A DNA stretch of 64,000 nucleotides from Aldrovandia affinis. Its lineage: Eukaryota; Chordata; Actinopteri; Notacanthiformes; Halosauridae. Shown here piece by piece: positions 35,301-47,215 of the stretch. Each line of letters begins with the position of its first letter. Position 1 is the stretch's first letter. The notes beneath the pieces are model-generated. The model ran no database searches. It had not been told where the DNA came from and saw nothing but the letters and a program-made list of their open reading frames with translations. Made by a program: the position numbers and the translations under genes. The stretch covers positions 2,153,001 through 2,217,000 of the forward strand of contig JAINUG010000026.1 of assembly GCA_029706075.1 (NCBI GenBank). The letters run 5' to 3'.

Positions 35301-37124
35301 CTTGCAGCCCTACACTCTGCAATTCATGAATGCAAATTTCACATACACATTAAAACTGGATTAACCTCTTTGATACAAAAATAGGTATCACACATTTTCA
35401 GTCCATTTCATTAATTATTCAAACTATAACCTATACCCTTGAGTTTTGTCACTATGTGTTGATAAATATTTGGAGAATGCTTCATTCTGACCTGTCAGAG
35501 TTTTGAAATTCCATAATGAACAGGCCATAATTTTATTAACATGGTTTGTGTCATGAACGGCAATGCCATGGTCTCTATTGATGACCTTTGGTTGAAATGG
35601 TGGTGGGATGTGGGGAAGTTATGAGAGTTGGGAGGAGGGTGAGAGGTGGGATTTGTGAAGATTGCACTGTACTCTTTATGTTTCTTAGCTCTTTACACAT
35701 TAAAAAATGAATTGATCACAAATATAATTTTTATTAACAAACTCCACAGACACAGAAAGCCCTTCAGTCTGTGGATTCTTACATTGACATTGACAGGGGG
35801 AAAACAAAAAATGCAGATTAAACATTGATGATTTAACACAATTTCCAAGTAGGCCACACATTTTAATTGATGTACGTAGATAGCTGAATCCATAAAGAAA
35901 ATTTCAATCCATTGCTGGTTTTGAACTGACATATGCTAGTGCCATGGTTGGATTTCTGTCGCACCACACGGTCCAGTAAGATATTTTAAATGTGTTAAAA
36001 CATTAAATATAAACCCAGGAAGCTGTGATTATATTTTTTTGGGAAGTGGGATTAAAAAAAATTGAAATTCCCAGAATCCCAGTTCCAGATTATAAACCTT
36101 AATGCTGAGTGAGTGATAAGACCGTTTCCATTTGCAGGACATCAGTACATCCAGTCTTAAACTACCAATACTCTTGACATGAAATTAGAAAGAGGTAAGG
36201 ATTCTCTTGTGGATGACCGAAAAAAGAGGCGTGTTTAATAAAGGGTGAAAAAAGGATCCATTTATGACCAAAAACCGTTGGTTTGAGTCCTGAATAGAGT
36301 CGACTCCATATGTGCGTCACAACACTACGGACTGAAACATTATTGCTCTCAGATGGGTTCATCTTCTGGAGGGTACAGGAATGGGAAATTCAATTACTGG
36401 AGAATTACATTACTGGTTGTATATGTGCACTGCTGTAGAACTGAAAGCAGCACCTTTCAGATGACACTATGAGAACAGTGAAACCCTGTTGTAATAAGAT
36501 TGGAATGGGATTTGTACACCTCTGCTCAAGGGCGACACCTGCACGTTCCTGCACAGAGCCAACCAGCCTGAGTCCTCTGGGTAATCACATGGTGGGTGCC
36601 TCAAAGAGCAGCGGGGCAGACTGGTGTTAGAGAGATGAATGTCAGCCTCCTGTCCATATTCTCTCACCTCAGGCCTGTATCTAACCTTATTTACACATTA
36701 CACCCCTCAAAAACATGACCTCTGTGCCATATGCCTTCTGTTTATCATCATTCACACTCGGTTCTCGTCTCAGGTGGGAAAAGAATCATACCCTTCATAT
36801 TTTTATTAAAAAATGTTCTTGAGAGTTCAATGAGAATTAATTATCAAGTGTCTTTTAACGAAGGAGGCCTTTGACTTCCTGTGCAGGGGCAGATGGCCAA
36901 CCAATTCTCTTAGATGACCCATGAATTCATTATTATACAGTAAGTCTTTTTAGATTAAGACATTGCTGAGTGAGGCATGGCCAGCCCCACATGGCACTAG
37001 GTTTTGTCTGTACCTTCAGAATTTAATGGTTTCCTGAGGCTACAGCAAGAACTGCTTTTATAAAGTTACAAAGCACCTGCTATGTGATTGGAGAATAAAC
37101 CAGATGTTATGTGTATCACATACT
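29311..37124. other. Long sparse stretch, no confident gene
   Basis: Mostly AT-rich DNA with short frames only. Points seen inside: a possible decayed hAT-like MITE around 31330-31640 ending GCCCCTGG; an ORF at 33429-33614 starting MGVSSFWHLIDF; and a Cys-rich frame near 35252-35330 preceded by a pyrimidine tract and AG. None is strong enough to call a gene. AT-rich sections such as 33880-34400 look like ordinary non-repetitive DNA. Confidence 0.45.
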
Positions 37125-37208
37125 CAGATTGGATGAGGAAAATTATATGCAGAAGCTCTATATGGGCGTTATATCAAAGCAGCTTCTCTTAAATATAATT
37201 CACACAAC
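37125..37208 (+). repeat. Dispersed direct repeat, copy 1
   Basis: The segment CAGATTGGATGAGGAAAATT through TCTTAAATATAATTCACACAAC recurs at 37578-37664 with roughly 85 percent visible identity, the same direction and about 450 bp apart. It may be a local segmental duplication or the repeated arms of a decayed element. Confidence 0.75.
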
Positions 37209-37577
37209 ACATCAAAGTAAGCACACATCAAATATAATTAAATTCAGAATAAGTGGATTGATTATGTGAGGTCACTTGGTCACTTACCCACTGTGGCAGA
37301 CTTATCTTGCAAGTGAGCAATATGAGATTTGTACACCATTCAGGATAAAGAACAGATGCTAAGGTATACATTCTAGTTAATACAAAGTCTAAGCCTTTAA
37401 TGCTAGAACATGTTTTTACAAATAGTATTTTATGCACAACTCACAATTTTTCGCACAATATCAGTGGCGGCTGGTGGACTGTAAACCTGAAGAGGCTGAG
37501 TGGGAGAATGTGAGCGCATATCAGCAAGATCCTATCAATTTGTATCTCTCTTCTTAAAGTGTTTCACAAAGAAATCA

Positions 37578-37664
37578 CAGGTCGGATGAGGGAAATTATA
37601 TACAGCAGCTCTATATGGGTGTTATCTCAAAGAAGCTTCCCTTAAATACAGGTCGGCACACAAC
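37578..37664 (+). repeat. Dispersed direct repeat, copy 2
   Basis: Shares GGATGAG, AAATTATAT, AGCTCTATATGGG and GTTAT.TCAAAG.AGCTTC with 37125-37208, including the terminal CACACAAC. It directly precedes the hAT-like start at 37665. CAGTGGCGGCTGGTGGACTG at 37463, between the two copies, resembles the end of another hAT-like MITE. Confidence 0.75.
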
Positions 37665-38310
37665 CAGTGATAATTTCGTTGACTAAAATTATGACAGTTT
37701 GTTGTCAACGACCTGTTTTTTGATGACGAAGATGAGACGTGGTAAAAATGTTCTAATGGGAGGATGACGATGACAAATTAATTGACCATTGTTACTGACA
37801 AAAATATGATGAGACGAAAATGTGTGGTTGTGATGTTTAAAAAGTTTGCCAAAAATAGCTTTCGGTAGTCAAATATCAAATTCTGTGAATCCAATAGTAA
37901 ACATGCATGAGGCAGTAGAATGCTCAATGCATACATGTCATTGGCTGAATACCCTACGTGAAGTTCCTGAACTCAAATGTCCATAGCTGTAATTGTGTGA
38001 TTGCTCATTTGCCCATTGCTTACCTTGCTCACCTCATAAGTTTAGTAATCACTGTTGATTGAACTGTTAGCTTCTCTAGTTGAAGTCAACTGGAATAATT
38101 GTACAGACATGTCCCTTGCCAGTCTTGGGAGGGAAAAATCCCAGGTTTGGCATCATTTTCATCCCAAGAAGACATTTTGCAAATTTAACTTGTGGTCAGG
38201 GAACGATGGTGATAACATTACATACACTGTCAGGGAAAAATATAACCAATCTGAAGAGGCACCTGAAGTTTCACCGGAACGGAACAGTAAGTAGAGAATG
38301 AACAACCAAG
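37665..38310 (+). mobile_element. hAT transposon fragment, 5' part
   Basis: The left end CAGTGATAATTTCGTTGACT has the CAGTG start typical of hAT elements. A leader of about 470 bp is followed by a BED zinc-finger-like exon and a GTAAGT donor at 38287. No matching right end (AGTCAACGAAATTATCACTG) is visible downstream, so the transposase and right terminus are missing. Confidence 0.6.
38133..38286 (+). pseudogene. BED zinc-finger exon of a hAT transposase, frameshifted
   Basis: One frame gives KSQVWHHFHP (near 38134), the aromatic start of a BED finger. After a frameshift, a second gives SGKNITNLKRHLKFHRNG (near 38223-38280), whose NLKRHL...H supplies the histidine end. BED fingers mediate DNA binding in hAT transposases. 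The central cysteine pair is disturbed. The exon ends at AACA|GTAAGT, a good splice donor. No downstream exon was located. Confidence 0.6.
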
Positions 38311-39060
38311 TTTGTGTCATGATTTTGTCTGACTACAGCTACCATGTGATGCTTTCTGAGCTAGTATAGCTAATCCAGCTAGTTTTTCCAAACCAGCTTA
38401 GATGGCAGGCAACGTGTGCTACAGTTGCCGTATTTGAAAATGTTGGTAACAACTGAAACACTCATTTTGATGCAAAGCAATCCTACTTAAATGAGTGTGC
38501 ATATTATGCCTTCTTAGCTATCTGGCACATTTAAGGTGTCATTTTACTTTAGCTGTCGATAGCTGCACTGCAAAATGACCATTTCTTATCCAGGAATCAA
38601 AGATTTCCATTTCCGGTAAGGCACTTGTTCAAAGTGCAGGTTGCTTTATGGGAATCAATGTAATTGTGTTCCTACATTGATTCCAACTTAAACATTTAAT
38701 TTTCCATGCAAACAGCCTGCCTATTGCTTGTTCTATTCTGATAAGAAACAAATAATGTCTGTAATAAAACACCAGATCTCTAAATCTCTAATATGTATGC
38801 CATTTAGCAAATATAACACTAACTTCCATATTAGTATGAGAATTGATCCCAGGGAGTATCAATTCTTTCAAAAAATATTTGATCCTTTCATTAATACATT
38901 TTAAAAAGTATTTCTTCTGAATATGAAAAATATCAATGCCATTTTTCTTTGAAAATGGTCCCCCAGAAGCAGTTTTTGAGTTTTAAAATACAGGGAAAAA
39001 TGAAAATATGATTGATTCAATAAAATGTCTTATGATGGGATGAAAACACATCATTACATA
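38311..39060. other. No gene recognised
   Basis: AT-rich; no coding motif, inverted ends or RNA gene seen. Confidence 0.5.
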
Positions 39061-39860
39061 TACAGTGCCCCACAAATTTGACCTTTTATTGCCTTACAGC
39101 CTGAAATTAAAACATTAAATCAGACTTGTTCCACCTTTATTAACACATTTTCCCCTACGACTTCCAAGTGAAAAACTATTTTTCAATTTCTAAAATTAAA
39201 TAAACTAGAATAACTTTGATTGATAAGTCTACACCCTGCTTATCATACCAATTGTAAACTAGCTCAGGGGTAACTAATCATCTTCCAGATCACACACCAA
39301 GCTAATTGGCCTCCACCAATTGTAGTGATTATGATTACTTCAGAATAAAATCAGCTGTTCCTAGAGGATTCTACTGCTGGGTACTGCATGTCAGAGTAAA
39401 GAGTCCACCATGAGCAACAAGGAGCTTTAAAAAGAACTCTGGGATAAAGTTGTGGAAAGCCACATATCAGGAAACTGGTATAGAAGATTTAAGGCCTAGA
39501 TTTCAAAGGCCTTAAAAATCCATTGGAGCATGGTCCATTGAAGACCATAATTAAGAAGTGGAAGGTACATGGCACCAGCAGGACCTTGCCTAGCTCAGGC
39601 CATCCATCCAAGTTGGACTGATCAGAGAGACCACCAAGAGGCCAATGGCAACTACTGTATCAAGGAGCTACAGGACTTTATGGCAAAGAGTGGTCAATGT
39701 GTGCATGTGTCAATAATACAGAAAGCTCTCCACAATTCTGGTCTGTGTGGTATGCTGGCAAGAAGGAAGCCACTACTCAAATAAGTCCACATTCAGTCCC
39801 ATTTGAGGTATGCAAAAAAACACTGACGATTCTGAAACCATGTGGCAAAAATGGTTGTGT
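39061..39860 (+). mobile_element. Tc1-type transposon relic, left half
   Basis: Left-end sequence (39075-39365) matches the minus-strand fragment at 25829-26110, and the coding part matches the relic at 20070-20760. It carries the leader and the N-terminal half of the transposase, then loses similarity after 39856. The right inverted repeat is absent. Confidence 0.75.
39410..39856 (+). pseudogene. Tc1 transposase N-terminal half, broken
   Basis: Reads MSNKEL at 39410, then a helix-turn-helix with RFKA.ISKALKIHWSMV across a stop and frameshifts. The second helix set follows, with KELQDFMAKSGQCVHVSIIQ near 39658 and KALHNSGLCGMLARRKPLLK near 39722-39781. This is the bipartite DNA-binding domain of Tc1 transposases. 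The catalytic domain is missing. Confidence 0.75.
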
Positions 39861-39969
39861 TGTGTATTGTTGAACAATAAAATCAAGAAAAGAAAAGAAA
39901 AAATCGAAGCTGAAAACCCTCTCCATTGTTTCAGTTGTTTACTCTGTATGAAGTCAAAGGTTTACATTC

Positions 39970-40315
39970 TTGGGTCCCCCGGAGGGCACTTGTTCCCTGT
40001 GCAGGTTTCCCACCGCAGACTGGTTTTGATCACCCCAGCCCGTTGATGGGCGGCAATTGGCTGTCTGCCGCCAGGGGGAGGGGCAAAGTAAGCCAGCGTT
40101 AGCTTGCTGCAGGCTCTGTGTGTATTGGAATCACGGTCAACGGCTTGGCAAGTTCTGTCTCGAAGGAGGCGATTCAGCGTTTTTGTCACTGCCAGTCCCA
40201 GAGTAGTGGCTGGTACCGTAGTTGCAGGGGGAAGGGGTAGTTCAATCAATAAAGGGTACAATTGTCCACCAAATTGGGAGAAAATTGGTGGAAAAATCTG
40301 AAATATTCAACATTT
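39970..40315 (+). mobile_element. SINE-like family, copy A
   Basis: The core shares GGCAATTGGCTGTCTGCCGC, GTGTATTGGAATCACGGTCA, GGCTTGGCAAGTTCTGTCTC, GAAGGAGGCG and the 3' end AAAGGGTACAATTGTCCACC with copies at 40739, 46836 and (in complement) 53396. A B-box-like GGTTTTGATCACC lies near 40021. Its 3' AAAAATCTGAAAT matches that of the 53396 copy. About 345 bp. Confidence 0.75.
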
Positions 40316-40738
40316 TTTCACCACAGCATTGAGAACTTTCACTGAGGCTGTTAAGTTTTTCTGAATCACCGAGATTAATGTTAACCCATTCCGAGTGCAT
40401 AGATTGGTCTGACTAAACCAACAATCCACAAGAACGAGAGATAAGCTTCTCCATCACTGTTCTTTATGACGCCTCCTCAGATCCAACAGCAGCAATTATT
40501 CAAATAATTCCATAACAGTAGTGTCATCATTGTTAATCATATGCAATAAATGTACTAAACTTGTTGCAGTGTATGGAACACCCTTTCCATCCAGTTTTGT
40601 AACAGAGATATATTGCATTTCTTAGGTGTGTTTTTAAATCAAATTACTTTTTTATTGTTTATATCACACGTTAAGGGTCATCTGTACACTGAAAGAGAGT
40701 ACCTCATTCCAAACTGACCTTAAAACTATAAACTGGCC

Positions 40739-40925
40739 ACGCCAGTTTCGGCTCTGGCTGGGAGTGCCACTAGGAAGCAGCAATTGGCTGTCCACCCCAG
40801 GGTGGGGGGAGGGAAACCGATGCGAGTTCGCTGCATATAGGAGTGGCCCTGTGCACGTATACCAGAGTTAGGGTGATGGCTTGGCGGGTTCCAGCTCGAA
40901 GGAGGCGGGGCCCAGCCCCATGTCA
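40739..40925 (+). mobile_element. SINE-like family, copy B (partial)
   Basis: Contains GCAATTGGCTGTCCACCCCA, a GGGGGGAGGGAAAC block, GGCTTGGCGGGTTCCAGCTC and GAAGGAGGCGGG in the same order as copy A. The tRNA-like head and the final ACAATTGGC...AAATTGGGAG segment are missing, so it is truncated at both ends. Confidence 0.7.
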
Positions 40926-41021
40926 CTATATAGCATGACTGAATTATAGATTGGCTACACAAAACTGAAAACCAAGGGACTGACCGTTTCACCGCCACAC
41001 GTGCTCATGCTCCAGGTGTCT

Positions 41022-41052
41022 CACACACACACATACACATACACATACACAC
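41022..41052. repeat. CA microsatellite
   Basis: CACACACACA followed by CATACA variants, about 31 bp. Confidence 0.9.
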
Positions 41053-41422
41053 GCCACACGTACTGCAAGAGTGAAAAAGGTGTCAGTGTACTTCATTAGC
41101 ACTACAACCAATGACAACATGCAGTGTGAGGGACAGGGACCACTATTCTGGAGAATGCCCCACCCACGAGTACGGCCGCAACCGCTCCAAACAAATCTAC
41201 AAAGCAGAAAAGAAGCCAAAGGATTGAATCAGGTCAAATAGAAAACACTGGCGCAATCAGCAACATATACAAATTGCCCATCCAAAGCCTGTACTTGTAA
41301 TAACTTGTACCAGGTGTATATAGGTTACAATACTTAGCCTAAAGCCAGAGTAGCCTGATGTTCACAACAGCTGAGGCTACTCTCATCCTGACAGGAAACA
41401 CTAAAAATGTAAATCTTAGACA

Positions 41423-41666
41423 AAGGAAAGGCTAATGTTATTAAAATAACAGTTTATGAGAAGGCAAAACAATGTTATTCAATTACAACTTCAGAAAAAG
41501 ACAAAGCTACTGGTATTCAAATACATTTTTCAACAAGGCAAAGCAGATGTTGTTCTATTAAAACTTTATAAAAAGGCACAGCTAATGGTATCCAAATACA
41601 ATGTTGGAAAAAGGCAAAACTAATGTTATTCAAATATAATCTTAAGAAAAGGCAAAACAGCAGTGG
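41423..41666 (+). repeat. Degenerate 38-bp minisatellite, about 6.5 units
   Basis: Units start AAGGCAAAACTAATGTTATT and recur at 41423, 41461, 41497, 41535, 41573 and 41611, with a partial unit at 41649. Five units are exactly 38 bp and one is 36 bp. Units differ at many positions, so the array is old. It spaces AAGGCA near the start and an AAA.ACA-like A/T segment near the end of each unit. Confidence 0.82.
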
Positions 41667-44600
41667 CAATGTCCTTAAAATACAGACAAACACCAATTAT
41701 TAAACATGTTATATAAAGGCATCAATTCATTCATTAAGTCATTCACAGTAAAAAAAAATTATAACAAAGTTTACACTGGTTAAAAAGACAATCAGTTCTT
41801 TAACAAATGTGCATTCAATATGCAAGTCATTCAAAATTACATTTCACCATGACGTCGGAAATAATGCATTTTAAGGAGCTGGGGCTTCCACAAAGAATTA
41901 GTTTGGTCTTACCTTTGTCGCAGTACTACATCATCAGTAGGGACAATTCATTTAGCACTGTATGTAGCAATGCATTTAGCCCTAGCGCAACCATTCCGTA
42001 GTGGAAACAGAGAAGAGTTTTAGCCCGGAGGCCATTGAAGGCCCGGAACACACCTATTCCGACCGTCCACGTATTAAAATACAACCAGAGCATACATATT
42101 GAAGCAAATACACAAACAATAAAGCGAACACACCTCTCAGTAACAAACAGCTCCATACAAGAAATGCCATGGCATAGAGAAACCCGGAAACAAGCTTGGC
42201 TACAATGGGTTTTACTGGAGCTATATATACTCTACCCAAAACGAGGCAATTGTCCTGTTACTTCCGTATCCATGCCCGAAAACAAGCAGGGGGGTGTGGC
42301 TGCAGGAGAATAGTACTACGGTAGCTGCATAATTCAAGGTGTATAAATGGGAGATTTATTTCTACCGGTTACATGCTCATAACCTTTGTGGTGCAAAATT
42401 GCTACATTGGTTTTCAGTCTCAGGAACGACAGTGTATCTACAAGTGAACTCCTTTGTTCATTTACTGCAATGTATCTATTGTACTGCTCTTATTTGTACT
42501 TGCACTGATTTGTACTTCATTTGCACTGTTTTTACTCTATTTTTCATTTTTACTTTATTTTTTAATTCTTAATGTATTACTTTATTTTATATTGAGAGAA
42601 GCCACACAAAATTTATTTTGTTTCTGATATCTAAATATAATTATGAATGGACTAAATATAAAACACACGAATGCAAATTGTAATTATACAGTGCCTGCAG
42701 ATGGATGTAGACTGCAGTGTTATCTTTTACACAATTTGCTCTTTAATGTGTCTGCTTGACCTACCATTTACAGTAATATAATCAGTATTATATATCATAC
42801 TAATTGTAATTTTCAGAGGAAATTTTTTTAATAAATGAGGTTTCTCAAGTGGGACCAGTCCAGACATAAGAAGGGTCAAGGCGTCTGTTTCATTAGGGAC
42901 AGAAACAAAACAAAATTATACTACCTGAAGGAGTCAGCAGCCATATTAAACAGAAAACTAGTATTGAAAATAATTTATTTAATTACTAGCAGCACAAGGC
43001 AAGGTTTGGCTCCATTATTTGGGGGAAGCCCTTGTCCATTGCCGGGGAGCCCCACCATGTTGAGGGTTGGAAATACACAGTCTAATGTGGTTGTTTAATT
43101 CAAAACTTCAATGCCTGTTGCTCGACTGAAGTCTGATTTTAAAAAGATGGTGATGATAAAAAGATGGTTTAATTAAATAAACATTTAACCGTACTTTAGC
43201 TATCTGGACTTTGGCAGCGGTGGAACTGATGGGGTCAGAGGGCTTGTCTCCATTTCCTAGTTCATGTCAAGCAATGCATAGAGAATCACAACTATGCACC
43301 TCATTAATTTTTCATCACCATGGATATCACCACGTGTTTTCACAGACCGGCATGGGTTGCAAGAACTGCTTCAAACCATGCAGTGCATATAAGCTCTCCT
43401 AAAGCAAACAACAGCAGCTACCTTCCCTGGAGCCACAGTATCACTCATTAGCTCTCCATCAAAGATATTAGGCTCACAGTGATCTGTCAATTCATGTGCA
43501 GGCTTCACCAATGCGTTTAAAACCCTAAACAGAGGGACAACAAAAGGTAGGAGAGAATGTTGTCTTTTTAAAGCTGACTTTTTTATATAAGGCAATGGAA
43601 GTTAGGTTGCCAAAACAAGCCTTAATTACTACCCCATTTTTAAGAGCTTGATAAATGGACTATTATAAATCTATGATTAGTGAGAAATATATGAAAGGAC
43701 ATGTTGATATGATGCTATTTGATTGATATATGAGCCCATGCTGTCTAATTAAATTAATTGTTTCTAAGGGTTTTTGTAAGGGACTTTACATTTTCTCTAG
43801 AGCAGAAACCTTTCCACTGCATACTCTGACGTGACCTTCTGCTATACAACAGAATCTATTAAACAGCGATGTGATTGCATTTATATAAAGCCATTTATAA
43901 GAAAACCATGAGCATATCACAGAAAGTTAACACACTACTGAGGAAGGTCACGGTCTGCCTCTTATCTATAACCCCTCATTATTACAGGTTGGATTTGTCG
44001 TGACCTTTAGGAGGAGTCCTGCCCCTTCCTCTGTAAGCAGCTGCCCAATTGTGAATACCTGAATTGTGACATTTCCTATTACTGGAACTGCTGTTATGAA
44101 TAGCCAAGGTCAGGAACCTCTTGGGGAAAGTACAAATCACAAAATTTCCCACTGTCTGTAAAATTCAATCAGATTTTGTTTAATAATTCCAAGGTTACAA
44201 CCTACATTATTAAAGGGACATTTTACCTCTTGAAACACATTCTCTGTTGCAAGAGTCTGATATTAAGGGCTATTTCATTATGAAGAAAGTTGGTAGAGAG
44301 AGAGAGTTGGAGGAGGACAATGGTGGCCCATGACATTTTGAGTGCTATTATTTGATAAAATGCAGTATGTGGTGCACTGTGCCTTGTTACAGTATCTGAG
44401 GTACAGTAACTGTCAGGGCAATAATGTGGGAAGTGCAGACATGCAGTACTTTGGAAATTTGACTTGTGACTAAAAGGTTGCAGGTGAAAAAAGTCACTGC
44501 TGTCACACCCAGGGGCATAACTTTGATTTCAAATGTTGGGGGGGGACTTGCTAGCTAGCCTAGCTAAGTTATTGATAGCTATAGATCTATAAAGATTTGC

Positions 44601-46835
44601 TCGTACCACAATGTCTATGAGGGTTGAATGAAGATGACTAGACATTTACCCAAAGCTGACATTAAACATACTTTTGGAAGAGAGGCATCTTTTTCCCGCA
44701 TGGCTCTGGTGTCGTTGCTTCCGCATTGTCTTGGCCCAAGCTAAATTTCAAGATATTTTCAATGTTGTTTTAATTAAGAAAAGGGGTGAGCACGAAATTG
44801 GTCTTTTCAAATTGTGCTGGGGACATTTCTATAACAATTAGAAATAGCTCCATGGACAAAATAATGGGCCAGAGACAGACACGCACACTGTATGTACTGT
44901 ATCACAGAAATCAGGGTCGAAACTGATCTCATAGTTGGAATATGGCAACAGTCCCCAGACATATTAAGTTCAAAGCAGTGCAAGGTTAGTTGAGAGGCCT
45001 TTTCACTTTTGTTGGGCTGTTCAAAATAGAAATATATCAATAGCGAATATGCTTCAGTAAACTTAATTTTACAAGTTTTCTTTTGGGTGTGCTTTTATTT
45101 TAAATGTTTCAGTATACTGGGTAAATGGGGGACCATAAGGCCAAATCCATTTGAATGAAAGGTATTTTTCAGCCTGACTCACAAAGACACTTTTAATCAT
45201 CCTGATGAAGGCAAAAGACTGAGACGTTTGTTTTGTTCCAAAAATCATTCTTCAAACACAGAGCACTGTGTGTTGTTGAACCACAGGGTGAGTTGTTATT
45301 TTTATTTTTGTTTCTGTTTCATGCACCCCAGTAAGCTTGCGATGTTGCACCAGATTTATCTTCCATCCATTCCTCACAAACGCACAGCATGGAAGATATT
45401 CTTTATTCTTATTTTTTGTCTTGGCAGCCAGCCTCATGCAAAACCAACTGAAAATGCCTACAACTTTGCACGCAGAAGCACATCAATCAAAGAAATGTGC
45501 ACACAATCAAACATGAACAACATGACTAATGGTGCAGAACTGTATAATAATTACACAGCACACATAATCGTGCATCGTCTATTCAAATGCAATGTTCACA
45601 TCTCAGCATCACACACACTGAAATGCATTTTCCTACGGTCAAGTGCTAAAAGAGGAACCCGACAGCACTAAGTGACACTCATGGAAGTTGAGAGTCAGAC
45701 TAGAGAAACAGTTGAGGAAGTGGACACCATTGATGCATGGCCAGCAAGCACCTGGACTGTATGCAGCTCTAGGCTGATGGCTCGTTATGATTCAGTCATT
45801 TTACACAGTATGAAAGACAGACAGGGAGAGAGACAAAGCAACAGGGAGATAAGAGAGGGAACAAGATGGGGGAGGGTGGAGAGACACAGGTAATAAGATA
45901 AAAGGAGAGTGGGAAAGAGATATAGTACAACAAGGGAGGGAATTGAGTGAGTGAGAGATAGTGAGAAAAGTGAGAGAATGAGAGAGAGAGGGAGGAATAT
46001 TTATTTGTGAAATTAGTGTTTATCTAGCCAATCCAGCCTTCTCTCTCTCCACCACTGAGGTTGGTGTTACACATTTGACACTGTTGGGGCAACACTCAGG
46101 AAGGAGGATGGTAGCACAGGGCTCTTGAGTTCTTCTGAACAGTTAATACGAGAGCTTGGGGAAGAGGTCACTCGCTGAAAGAAAAGGGAGGAGAGGGTCT
46201 GTAGAGAAGAAAGGGGTGAGGGGGGGGAATTATGTTGTAACTAGATAGAGCCATATGCAGTGCAGCGGAAAGGGGACATATCTAAATGTACCAAATCCTC
46301 TGAAAATAATAATACAAGTGACAGTGTTACCAAGAAATTCCTGTGTCCTCTCACCCTGAACACAATAATGTTATGAGATGGTTTACATATCTCTGAGATG
46401 TATGGGAATGTCTCATGGTGTGGTGGCCCACAGGCAGCAGGGGTGCCAGCTGAGAATCTGTCATTTGTTTTCTGTGACCTTGACAATGTCACCACACAGG
46501 AAAATCTTTGATGGAATGAAATCAAGCAGTCTCCACACTCAGGAATCCCCTGGTGGAGGCATGCACAGACTAGCTGTGGATTACTGTGTTATTTCAGGAA
46601 AACAAATTGGACCAAGGGACACATCATGTGGAAGATTGTATTTATTGTCAGAATACAAAAAAATCTTCTGGACTCAGTTTCCCAGTTTAGATGTTGTGAG
46701 TAATGAAAGCAGTCTGCTTACAAAAAAAATTGTCATTACTTTCCGAAAATATAATAAGACATTTTAGGATACACCCTATGTAGGATGCACCCTAAAATAT
46801 CCCACATGATTTAAATGTAAAAAATGTGAATGGGG
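41667..46835. other. Long sparse stretch, no confident gene
   Basis: AT-rich with short frames. A 147-codon frame at 45228-45671 and a 129-codon frame at 46378-46767 show no domain. A purine-rich (GA) tract with GAGAGAGA words runs over about 45820-45995. At 43730-43770 there is CTAATTAAATTAATTG, a homeodomain-type AT motif. None of this supports a gene call. Confidence 0.45.
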
Positions 46836-47215
46836 GCCTCCGATAGCATAGCGGTCTAACGCACCCGTATTGGCTGGTCCTTGCCCTGGTCCACGAGTGT
46901 GAGCTGCCTATCACGGCAGCGGTTCAAAACCTGACTGTACCAGGCCGGCCCTGGTGGGGAGCCACGATCGGCCAAACGCCACGGCTGTCCGCCCCAGGGG
47001 AGGGGGAAGGGTGAGCCGGCACACATTTGCTGTGAAGCTTGTAAGGGTGACTCCAGAACATGGGGGGGCGAATTCCATCTCGAAGGAGGCGGAGTTCGCT
47101 GCCCTCTGAGAATTAGCTTGCCTTGTAGAGATGAGCAGCAAATTTGTGTGGGGAGGGCAAATCAAAATAAATAGAGGGTATAATTGGCCACTAAATTGGG
47201 AGGAAAACAAATTTC
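46836..47215 (+). mobile_element. SINE-like family, copy C (longest head)
   Basis: The head has TAGCATAGCGGTCTAACG near 46843 (A-box-like) and GCGGTTCAAAACCTGACTG near 46919 (B-box-like). The shared core follows: ACGGCTGTCCGCCCCAGGGG, CCATCTCGAAGGAGGCGGAG, then GAGGGTATAATTGGCCACTA and AATTGGGAGG at the end. About 380 bp. It shows that the family starts with a tRNA-like promoter and is therefore a SINE and not a DNA transposon. Confidence 0.75.

Noticed and set aside
41423-41666. CRISPR-like array
   Set aside because: Units are contiguous with no unique spacers, and the genome is eukaryotic; it is a minisatellite.
45228-45671. 147-codon frame with a hydrophobic stretch
   Set aside because: No domain, no splice context, and composition typical of random AT-rich DNA.
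46378-46767. 129-codon frame
   Set aside because: No motif, and it overlaps an opposite frame of similar length; treated as chance.
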